Below are positions 42,601 through 54,600 of a DNA stretch of 64,000 nt, one piece after another. Source of the DNA: Phoronis australis (lineage: Eukaryota; Phoronida; Phoronidae); NCBI GenBank assembly GCA_002633005.1, contig NMRA01000076.1, forward strand, positions 333,284 through 397,283, given 5' to 3'. The position numbers and the translations under genes are program-made. The number at the start of each line of letters is the position of its first letter. Positions within the stretch are counted from its first letter, which is position 1. Below the pieces are notes generated by a model that saw only the letters and a list, made by a program, of their open reading frames with translations, did no database searches and was not told where the DNA came from.

Positions 42601-45600
42601 CTCTTCTGTATTAGGAGTTACGTTCTGGTGTGAGTGGCATAAAACATGGCTGAATTAGGACCATCTGGAACGGTTCGAGTATTTTTGTAGCCTCGGCTTA
42701 TCCTTTGGAGGTGTTTCATACCTGCACATGTGCAAACTTCAATCATAACAGCAAGTGGATTTGGTTGAGAGACAGCTAATATCATGGCTTCAGCGTAGCA
42801 GGTCTCAAAAATCATACACGGCAGTAATCCTGAATCCATCATCTGCTTCATGGTGTATTTTTAACTATTCTCTAAACCTGTCCTCACGTGGGCATCTCAG
42901 CCACATTCAGGGGCATCCCAGCCACATTCAGGGCCGTCCCAGCCACATTCAGGGCCGTCCCAGCCGCATTCAGGAGCATTGTCCATTTTGAGAGTAACAT
43001 GACTTGGTGTTGTGATTGAAGTTTGCTCATGCCCAGTTATGCAACTCGTCCGAGGGATAATTTGAAGCTATGAAAATATGCAAGCTCTAATGGGACTTGT
43101 GTGCAGTTCCTGATGTTAAGTGGATTTATTTAACTTTGTTCAACTAAAAGGGGTACCCAGTTGTAGGTTATGTTGAAATTTCTATCATGTATTTTAAATT
43201 TGCTTTTCGTATCACTAAGTTTCTGTTCGACTGTGGAGGCTACTAGAGCTCAGAAGTTATGTTTTTTAAAATTTTTTTGGATGGATTTTCTGAAAGTAGC
43301 TTTTCAAAGTCCAGATCTTGGAGAATCCTGTTTTTATTCCAGGTCGGCTGCTGCCCATTTCCCGCTCCATCGTCACAAAATCCATTGTGTCAAGTGGCTT
43401 GGACAATCTGTGGACGTCGTCCAAGACGGCTGAAGTGCTACTGCTCTCTGGTTTGCTCCCCGAGGCTGCCTGGTTTGCCAACTCTATGGGGGACTGGAAA
43501 ATGGCATTTGTGATGGGCGTGGCACTGCTCAAACATCAACAGCGGACTGGGAAACTGTATGAAAGGTATTGACATAAAGAGTTCTAATTCGGATCCAATT
43601 TGTGTTTTGTGAAAAGTCGCAGGTATTCTCATCTGTCAGGGAAAATGACAAAAAGTTACCATGCATTGAAAATAGAAATTGAAAAAGGGTAAAAACTCAT
43701 TTAGAAAAGTCTTTATTTTGTAAGCCCTGTCATGAGTTCATGCATTCAATTATTCACTTGCAATCATTTATGAATAAATGATTGCAAGTGGTCTGCTACA
43801 CATTGTACCAGACGTTTGCACTCCATTGAGGTGGCCCTATTGCACTGATCATCTGGAACCATTTTTTATGCTTTATTAATATGTAGTTAAAACTGAGCTG
43901 AGGAGCTAGAAACCTTATTCTAGGGTATAGCAGTGTGCCATAGTGGGACTTGAACCCATGAACTTGGGTCAAGAAGTGGACACTTACCCCCCTAGGCCGC
44001 ACTATACTGGCTCGTCTAGCAATCGGTCATGGACTGAAAGAATTGCTTGTAGTTGTTTACTTTTTTGTAAAAATCGTCGTGGAAAATGATATTGGAAAAT
44101 TCTTAGAAACAGAGTACATATTATTATGAGTGAGAATCATGGAGAGTGATATAGATATGAAACAGCATGATAGCATGATACACTTCATGATGTTTCTTGT
44201 TTCAGACCCACAGTGAATCTCACACTGCCTAAGCGAGTCCAGCCTAAGACTATCATGCTGTCTGTACTCACCTCAGCTTTTGGTCTTGACGTGGATGGTG
44301 CTGCTGAGAATCCTGGTAAGTTGTCATTTTGTGAACTGTTGTGCTAACCCGTTATTAGGAAGTGTTAAATGTATTCCGCGTGAAAGTTGAGCAGCCAGTT
44401 GTTAACACTGAAACCGTCAAGGTTTGTCTGTTTCACAGTGTTATATGGATTTTGTTACTTTATTGTTATAACATAAATTTGTAGTGATCTACAATGCTTC
44501 TTTAAGTGCGTCCAAAAATAGGCCATTAGTACAATGTTGGTAATATATAAGCAACACTGTGTTTTAGATGCTATCAAATTAGATGACGAAACTGATTTTG
44601 CGTTGCTCAAGAAGTCATTGGCAGACATTTTTATGGCGTCGGCTGTGAGCGGACTCGATGTGACCTCGGAGCTGATTCGCCGTCTCATCGATGAGTTAAT
44701 TCAGGTGACCGCTCAGTGCCCAGCTTTGGTGACGCCAGACTTCTACCTACCCGCCCCGCCTTTATTTTGTCCCCAGCCGACGTGTGTCTCCGAGGTAAGG
44801 GTTCCGTTACTTGAGCACATGGATCATGATTTTATGAAGACATAGCTAATAAAACAAGGTCTTGAGTTAGGTTTGACTAAGTATTGATAACACTCCTCAC
44901 TTTGTGAGTACACTTCAACACTATCTTATAAATAGTAAAAGCTTAGATGGCTGCTATTTTGCTCTTCCTTGAAATTAGACAGAAGTAATGCAGCAATGCA
45001 AACTGAAAAGAGTTGCCAAAAGAACACTTTTGTTGCTAAATTTAGTCGACTGAATTCCTCTGTAATTTGTTTGAGCCCATGGTATAAGTTCATGTGTTGT
45101 GCTAATAGGAAATTGTTAAAAGCGCTCAATTTTTCTCTATGAAAAAGTGAAGAGTGTCTTTTTTAGGTTTATCTTGTCAAAACACGTTCTTGTTTGTTTT
45201 AATTCCTTGAAAAAATCAGGACAGTGTGAGTGAGTCCTGCCAGAAAGAGTCCAAACTGCGACAAAAGATCAGTTGCTTGATACAGAAGATCTTGCTTGTT
45301 CTGGAATCTTCCAACTTGACCCTGCCCGCAGCTGCCCTCTATTGCCAGCAGCTGAGAGCTGCTCAGTTGAAGAGTTGTAAACTTCTAAAGGTACAAAAGA
45401 ATTCCATCTTAATTTATTAACTTGGTCTAATGTTGATTCATCTAAATGAATGTGTTTGCAAAAACTTTATAATCTTTGCTAAAATTCCTCATTACTTGAT
45501 GAAAATGTGGCAAAATCAAGTGCGAAAAGGTTCTTATCGTTGTAAAAAGCCTGGTGTGAACGCTGCTATTTTGTCAGCAATGTAATATGATTTAAAATCT

Positions 45601-48600
45601 CATTACAGACTCAGTTCAGTGAACTTCCGCCAGTTCTACTTTCCTACCACCAGATGGAGTCGTTGCTGAGTGAACTTCGTGATGACGCCGTTGTCACCAG
45701 CGTTCTTTCCAGCTTCCGTGATTTCTGCTCCATCTTATGGTTGTTACACGCACGCGACATGCTAGGTGTCCTGCTGAGGCGTGACCAGGACATACTGCAA
45801 GTGCGTTATCCCGATACCAAGGTACGTGCCTGTTTGATTAAATGGTTACATAGCAACTTACTGTGATGTCTTAAACTAAGCTCTCCTTCAATTTGAGATA
45901 AAGAAACATGTCTTTCAGTGTGGTAATGAAATGAAGAGGTTATGTACGTTCAAGAATATTTGATTTTGTTTACCTTTTCCAAAAATGTTTGTGTCTATTG
46001 CAACTCAATATGGGACTCCAAAACTCTGCTTGTGTTCTGGTGGAAAAGCTGGATAGACTTAATGGTTAAGAGTAAGAACCACGGCATGAGACCGAAAAAG
46101 TTGCATCTCTGTGTGGTTTACTTGATACCGGTTGACCTTCTTACTTACTTCCACTAGATGAAGAAGTCGACTGAGCTCAGGCAAGAGGAGTGGCTGAAAC
46201 ACCGCAGGACGTGCCTGTCTTGGGGTCTTCACCTCATACCTTTCTGTCACTACCTGCAGTCGGAGAACGACGTTTATACAGTTGTGCTCTCACTGCTCAA
46301 TGAGTTGCCGCCCGACAAGGAGGCGGCTGACATCTTGGCTCGTCATTTCCGTGACGCGGAGTCACTCGAGCCAGAGGTTCAGGAGAGACTGGAGAACATG
46401 TTGAAAACGTGGCAGAGGGTGACTGTGAAATCTCAGAGAAAAACAAAAACTGGAAATAAGGTCGTTGCAAAGACTTCTTTATCCACCTACTACCTCAAAC
46501 TATGTCCAAAATCTGATGCTGCTATTGCCAAGAAAACCAAATTCCTGGGTGCTTTTGAAGAATTTATCTTTGTAAAGGAATCGGACTTCTTTGTAACAGT
46601 TGGGTCGCGACCATTTGAATGCGAGCTGGACTATTTACAGTTCATGGCCACTTTCTTTGAAGTGTGTTTCTCAAAATTCCTTGACGAGCCCAATGTTCAG
46701 TTGAAGCTTCCTCTGTTGTTGCCGTTTTCGAAACAGATATGCGCCGAACACGTGTTCTCCATTTCGAGACAAGCTGTGCTCGGTCTCAGAGGCAGAGAGG
46801 AAAGCGACGAGGTCTTGTCATGTCCGTCACCATTCAATGAATTTGCTCGTTCCCAGCAGAACTTGTCGGGTACGAGTACTCCCATGAGACGAACAGAGGC
46901 TAGAAGAAAGGTCGGACTGTTCAGATCCCGCAGCACAAGCGACATCGGCCAATCAGGAACAAGTACAAAACATCAGCCACGTGTCCTCTTCAAAAAGTCC
47001 ACTGCAACTGTAGGCAATTTGTCAAGAGTTTTAAACAGTAGTAAAGACAAAGTTGCAAAGGTCAGGGGGTTAGATGTCACAAGTTCAGAGGTCATATCCC
47101 CATCACCCGGTTTGATAAACAGGAGCAGCAGCCTGCCTGCTTTAGACAGGATTCATCACCAGCCCGCATCAGTTCTCAGTCCACTGGCTCAAAGAGCCAA
47201 CATAAAACGAATGCTCGGTAGCACATACATGGAGGTCTATGATGTGTTACTGTGGCTTGTACACTGGGCATCAAGGCACCATCCATTAGACAGAGCCGAG
47301 ACGCCACGCCAAAATAATCCGTCCATGACTGTTAAAGTCAGCGCAGCAGTACTTACAAAATGCCTGTGGTTGATAGAAGAGCGTTGGAGAAGGAGTTTGG
47401 ACCTCTCGCACGTTGATTCAGGGAACCGTAGCATAGAGCAAGGGATTACAACGAGCCCTCCGGATTTTGTAGATGTTGGAGAGGTGAAAAGTGTTGATGT
47501 AGGTCATGGGACTCAATATTTATCAGATAGTTTTCAAGTGGCGCCATCTTTTATGGGTTCAGCGAATTATAACAATAACGCTGATGATGTTGATGGAGAA
47601 AGACCGGCCACCTCGAACCGCTCCAATCCAGAACCTGTGATACGTGGTACCACCACACCTGACAACAACTCTTCACCTTCCCCTGTTGAAGAGGTCATCA
47701 GAAGTGCGGGTCAGAGTTCAGCTGCGATTGCTGATGCTGAATCGCAGGAAGACGCCATCGACGTCAACACGAGGAACCGTTCCTACTCAGGCCTCGGTGA
47801 CATTGATGGAAGCAGTAGCTCAGATTCTGACTTAATCAAGGGGAGAGATCATTTGTCAAAGCTGGCCAATTGGCACACTCCTGGCAGACTTGATTCTAGT
47901 GTGGTTCTAGAGTTGAAGGAAAAACTGAAGACTGGAATTCATCTGAAGGGACTAGACTCCAGTGATCATGGGCTTGGAAAGGTTGTACGAAGTCCTGATG
48001 GTAGTTTGGAAGACGGTAGCGTGTCGACAGAGTCCGCTCCCAGGTAAGCATGTCTGTTGGGCTCTGAATGTCTGTGAAGTTATGTAGGATCCTAGAAAAA
48101 TGTTTAAATTTGCTTATTTTTGATCACCATATCTCACAAAATGGCTGATTGGACATTTCACATTTTACGCATTGTGCTCTATTCCTTTCAATGCTGGTGG
48201 AATTGTTTTTAAAATGTTCCAATTTTGCATACAGACTTTTGTAATACTTGTGAAATACTTAAAGAAACATAAAACGAATTGATATTCGTGAAAACTGTAA
48301 CTGTGTTTTTGAGATTTCCTTGAAATTTGATCCTGTTATTGGTGCCCTTGTTTTGCTATACCATGTACCTTAGTTTTGTTTATGGTAAACTTCCTGTGAC
48401 CCAGTTATTGACAGATTAGTTATTTACAAATCAAAGGCTTTCTCGTTTCAGAAGAGATATTATAACTTTTAAAGAGTTGATACCTATAGTTAAGTAGATA
48501 ATTGACCTATCGTAGGCTCTGTTCCCTTGCGTAATGTTGACAAACAATAAGTTTTATCCGACAATGTGTTGTTTGTCGGGTAAAATGACGGCTTGAAAAT

Positions 48601-51600
48601 GAAGGTGTGTCAAGAATGCTGTGCTCTGATTGGTCAGATGAGCTGTCACTCAAACTCCTGGTGATAGGTGAATTACTCAGACTTGTCGATAAAGTCCTAC
48701 ACAACCTTAAAGACAATTTACTGACATGAATTAAAAAAACAAACTTTGGGAAAGTAGCAACTTGAGAAGAATGTTACTTTTTAATTGACACTTAGATTGT
48801 ATTTGTGGTTTTATGCATTGTTTTATTATTGTCTTGTGTTAAATGCTTAATTTTTTCCTGTTTGTTTAGTTTTGGAGCAGGTGTCATCACGCGTCCTGGT
48901 GGAGCAAGCTCAATGAAAGAGAACCCCCTTTTGAACAGGTAAGTACGTTGGGTTCAGTGGGATTTTGTACAATTATTACAACACATTAAAAGTTGACAAA
49001 GGGTCGGCCTGTTTGCTATAGATAAATGCAGATCAATTAAACATCTTTAATTAGTCAATCATGTGATTCTGAGTCTTGCCAATAACTGTGATTTTTATTG
49101 AACTCAAAATGTGGGTGTGGCAATCTGACCTTTACTGACCTCCACAAAATTCTTGCAACAAATTACAAGAACTCTTTCTATATGCAGAGCCCTTACCATG
49201 TAAAAACACTGCCATACTTAATGGTTCAGTTCCCATGGTAAGGGTCATTTATATGTGGTTAGAGCTTATGTGGTGGGTAAGAAGTGTTCAAGTGTGGTAA
49301 GTGTTTATGAGGAAGTGGTCACGGTTTGATTAACACCTCTGAAAGTCAGTATATTGTCCTTTCTCTTAATTATCACTGCAGTGTGCACTTAAGGAAGACT
49401 CGGTCCAGTAATGACCCTGATGTCAAAGGTCAACCCAATGTTAGTCCTCTGCCTGTTGCGCACTCACATCAGCAGTTCACACTGCCATCTTCAGCCGTTG
49501 TCGGATCTAACGTTGATGTAGCATCTCACCTTCAAACTATCGTACGCTCAGAGTTGGTTAGAGTTCTACAGGTATGCAAAGTTTAGCTTTGTGTGAACGC
49601 TTTGAATTGCTGTTTGCTGACTCTTGAAATTTCGAATGCCACCTTCAAAATTTATTAGATCCATGCTCGTTTTTAATGAAATCTACATTACAGCATACTC
49701 TGTCATAATAAGTGGATTTCTTGCCTTTTGTTTTAAAAGGATATCTTGGCTCAAAATAATTTTGACAGTAATTTGTACTGAAATTTGTGTAATGTCAAGT
49801 GATTTGGAATCTTCTTTTTTCGGCTGTATCTTGTAATTGCAAATGAAGTTTATGCAGACTTAACACAAGTTGATTGGTTCACAGTATGAAGTGAAAGTAT
49901 GGGCTTCAAGCAAAATTGAAAAGTTGGCTGGGCCTGAGCTGCTCATAGGCAAATGCTATCAATTATTTTTTTCCACATACTATGAGCCAAAAAACCATTT
50001 CATGTCTCCTTCAATAAAGAGTGGGTATTTTAAACCCAAATATGGCAAGGTGCCACTGATATTGGTCGTTTGCTACCCAGACATGTGCGAGCTGTGTATA
50101 TTTTGTGAACCAAAATTCTCACTAGATGGACGTTCACAAAGACAGTGACATTTTTAAGTCTTAGTCTTGTGAATTGATTCGCTAAGCTGAACGTCTGTGC
50201 TTAAAAGTGAAAATTTGGAAATTTCAGGGTTCCTTGTGAGGGACCATGGGTCTAATTCCATACAAGTACAGTAATATGTAACACGATGCGAGTTTATTAC
50301 TTTTAAGTGTAACAATTGTTTTTCAGATTCAGCATGAAAGTTTGCTTTCTCTCTTGGGAACTGGCGTTATCATTCCGTCTCATTCTACCAACGGTGTACC
50401 TCCTGGTGGGATGTCCACCCAGCCTCAGCGACCTGCTGAGCTTGACACACTTTTGCAAAATACTGTACCATCTCATTCACAAACGGAGCTGGTGAACAAG
50501 AAGGCGAAAGTTGAAAGAAAAACTGAAAATACAAACGAGGACTCGTCAAACGAAGGTCTTGAAAGTATTGGGAGTCAGTGTCTGGGAGCGACTTCAGAAC
50601 TACACGCAACTCGCCAGTCGCTTAAACCTTTGTCTAGGTCATGGATGAGGACAAAGGACACGCAGACCTCCCCGTCGTCTCCCCCTGTTTATGAGGTCCT
50701 CAGGGAGTTGCAGAATCTACAGCAAGAACTACGTTCTACTGAGAAGCCAAGCCGTAAAGGTATGGTAGCAAAGTGTGTGGAGAGTAGGGTTGTATACTAG
50801 AGAGGTATGGGGTCAAAGTATTTGGGGTAGGGTTGTTTACCATAGAGGTATGGTGTCAAAATATGTGGGGAGTAGGGTTGTATACCAGAGAGGTAGGGTG
50901 TCATAGTATGTGGGGGTAGGGTGGCATACCATAGGGGTATGGTGGCAAAGTATTTGGGGGGTAGGGTTGTACAACACAGTTGCTTTACCGGATGTCAAAA
51001 GTATCTGTTGCTGTTTGCACCAGTCCTATATTCGACTAATGGTCATTCCTCGAATTTAAGAATTTTGCCTATGAGCGAAATCAATATGGTTTGAGGTTCT
51101 CTGTTCAATGCCCCCTCTGGATTTTTACATTTCATCATTTTAACGCTCCCAATAATATGTAATAATAATAATAATGTTTATTGATCCTCCCGTTTATGTT
51201 TACTTTCTTCGTAACTGTGAGTTCTCACTTCGTTGGTACTTATACAATGATGGGGTAGACTTTGACAACATAAACAATTGTCATCTGATGTTTGATTATG
51301 TTTCATTGTCTGAATCTTTGTCCGACTCCTTTTGGAGCCCCCCAGATACCTTGTCAGTTTACAGAATGTAATAATACTGCTAATTTGCAGGAGAAACAGT
51401 GCATGGTCTTCCACTTTTAAATGCCGGGTTTCTGCAAAAGGATGGCGAGAGCGAAACTAAGGTCACAAGAAGTGAAATGTCCTTGTCCAGGTATTCTAAA
51501 CTCTTACGTATCGCCGACGTGGAAGAACCTTACCGCTTTCCCAAGATGCCCGGCAACAATCAAAGAAACCAGACGCAGCGTGCCGCCAATGCTAATCGCC

Positions 51601-54600
51601 CATTGCTTGAAGTAAGTGGTGAAGAGTGTGATAACGGTGATGCTACTCCTGTGGCTGCTGAACTTGGGAATAAACAGAGGGGGTTTCCCTTGCTGTCGGC
51701 CCGTCCACCACCGACTGTGCAAGACATGGAATTGGTTCCGCCAGAGAAAACCGTGGAGCACATGCAGGCTCACCAACAGCAAGATGTGGTGAAGCAGCGC
51801 TACCTGCTTAAGTTTAACCAGCACTTGCGCATGCAGGAGAAGATAACGGAGATGAACATTGTGGAACAGAACAAGGGTTCCTTGCCGTTGCTGGGGTTTG
51901 GAACTCTCGATGGCGGTAGGCGTCCACGGCCGGCAGCAGAGCTGCTTCTGCCGAACTCAGATCAGTTGGTTTCGAACGCACAGCAAAATCAGGACAAAGT
52001 GAAAGAGGAGTATTTGAATAAGTTTCAGCTGAAAGTGCGCCAGCGGGCCGGTGAGGGCAGCGGAGTCCAGCCACCAAAGCTGCTTCGGATGGAGGCGATG
52101 GAGAAACGACGGCAAGATGTTGTGGAAAAGGAACAGCCAACCTCACAGTTTCTTGGCAATCAATCTCTACGGTTAGTTACTGAACGTAATTGTTCATCAT
52201 GATAATTTTCTACAGGCTGACCCTAAAGGTTAAGCCCACTCAATTGTGTAATTATTATTCTAAAATCTTATTCGTTTGGAAAGGACAATAATTTCAATGC
52301 GAACCGACTCTTTAAATGTTGTGGAAATGAATTAATTTCGTTAAGTTTACCAAATTTGATGAAAAAAAGTATTGATGGAGACTTGCTTAAAATTTTTATT
52401 CTGGTGGTGTTTTTTTTTGGTTCACTCAGCATTGTATTTGTATGTGTTAATTTCTCTTGTATACTAGAGTTTAATATGAAGATCTTTAGCTTCATCAGCA
52501 AAAGTCACTGACGGGGATCCTGCATTTTCAGAGCCATTTCAATGCCCATTATTCAGTGGATATTATTTTTTTTTCAAAATGCAAGATCCTTTCAAGTGAC
52601 CGTTAACAAGCAGGCTTGTGTTATCTAAAGTCACATGCACAGCAGTGCTGAAGAAGGTCTTTAGTGACATGCTGTGCTTTATGAAAATGATGGTTAAGTA
52701 AGAATATAGACACTCATGTTTCAATGCGTTGCTCTTTAATGCAGTGTTGCATTTGCATTGGTGTACGTAAGACTGTCTTTGCCACAAGAAATTGTCTTTC
52801 ATAAAAGGAACACACAGGGAATACCTTGGATTCCTTCATTGTATTTCTTTTCCATTATAATGTTTTGTAAAAGAGTCAGGCCACTGTGTTCGTTATGAGA
52901 GTTTCATCTAAAAAGAAACCTGTATATCCAATTTTGATATTCTGTATTAGTAAGTGCTTTGTATACTTGTGCTCAGTTCATAACGGCCTTGTATTTGTAC
53001 TGCAGTGGAGCCTGCTTAATGTCATACTCCCGTTTATGAAGTAGATTATGATTTTAAGCGGGAAATTCCGTTAATCGTGTTCCCTCTTGACGGCGGCCAT
53101 ACCTACTCTGATACTCTGTTCATACTAAGTTGAGAGTCAAGAAACAGCTAATTTTTACCCTCTCATCGGAGAGTTCCGATAAGGCAAAATGAATTTGAAA
53201 AGGAATTAGGTTGGTTTTTGGATAGAAATGAGAAGGTCAAGCAAATAAGCGTTTGGGAGTCAATTTTGGTGACTTTTTATGTGAGAATATGCCAATAAAT
53301 AATCGCATTACGTGGGTTATTTTTCATTTTTTCCCATTTCATGACAATAACCGATACATGTTTTTATCCAGCTTGACACTAAGTGAGCCCCACTATATTA
53401 AAGGTTACAGCGTCGTGCCAAGAAAGAACCTCCAAACAGCGCAGGGCGATCATTAAGTCGGCCACCAGCAACCAGTCTCCTTGGAGATGACCAGGTCGAC
53501 AAAGTGCCTGTATCTTCAAGCCAGCCACCTGAAGCCAGCCTCCCCAAAGTAGCTCCATCGTTGACGGACTCAAGTGCTCAGGTTGGAACAGCAATGGATG
53601 AGGCTTCAACTCAAGTGGCTTTGAATGAATTAGCTTATTCCAAGGTATTTTGTGGTTAGAGTTGAAACCATATTTGTGGAATTTGTCTAAAATTACTTGT
53701 TTTCTAAATCAAGGCTTGGAATTTTTCGTGGAAACGCGGATTTCCGCTCTTTTCAAATGTTCTGTCCGCGTATTTTATTATATTTCCGCGTAAAAAAAAT
53801 CGGATTTGATATAAAATTTCCGCGACAAATTTCTTTCTTACCGCGGCGTTGCTGATTACTTTCACCTCGAAAAGCGGAAGTTGCTCTTTATGTTTCGGAG
53901 GAACGTAAATTGTCAACATTACCGGGGCACCTGGGATAGCGTGGTGGAGTTCTTCAATGGCGTCTCGTGTGATTGTAAAGCGCGGTGACAAATACTACGA
54001 CTCTGCAGCCAAAAATGTGTGGAGGTGGGAGTGGCTGACGAACTAAAAAGACGCAGACGCACGCTTCTGGAGGTGGTACGTTTTTTTTTAGTCCTCCCGA
54101 TTTTTGTTGATAAAAGGTCCACATCGGTGGGTGCATGTTTTGGGCCGTAAAATTCCCCGCTTTTTTTGTCATTGGTAATTCCAAGCCCTGCTAAATGTTG
54201 ATGGATGATGTCCTTTTTATGCGCCCACATATTTATATGTGGACACATTATGCCGTCATCTCCGTCCGTCGTCCGCTGCTCTATCTCCAAAACGCCTTGA
54301 CATATGTTCATGAAATTTTGCACATGTGTTCCTTCTATGGATGGGACGGCTTGAGCAAATTTTTGGCGGATCCGACTACCGGTGTGCCCCCTAGTGGCAA
54401 TTTTTATTTTTTTACGTTTACCTCAGTATCTTCAAAAGTCCTGAACGGATTTTCATAAAATTTGGTATACAGGCATCTGTTAATAAAGTGACGCTATCTC
54501 TCCATTTTCGGATGGACTCGACCTAGTTTGCGCCACCTAGTGGCCATTTTTACTGTTTTCGAGTCTGTTTTTTGGCGTCCACTCATCTATCAACCAAACG

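Larger units (their letters stand above)
44795..46157. other. CPLANE1 introns 14-16
   Basis: Besides exons 15 and 16, these introns are plain AT-rich sequence. I see no repeats or RNA genes. Confidence 0.4.
48044..50326. other. CPLANE1 introns 17-19
   Basis: Apart from exons 18 and 19, nothing recognised. A weak inverted pair (ccttaccatg near 49191 and catggtaagg near 49235) is present. Confidence 0.4.

Noticed and set aside
42755-42991. ORF with HIQGRPS heptad repeats
   Set aside because: It is the translation of a 21-bp intronic minisatellite and is not flanked by phase-correct splice sites.
53704-53991. 95-codon minus-strand ORF
   Set aside because: Lies within the hAT-like element and runs over its terminal inverted repeat. 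No family recognised.
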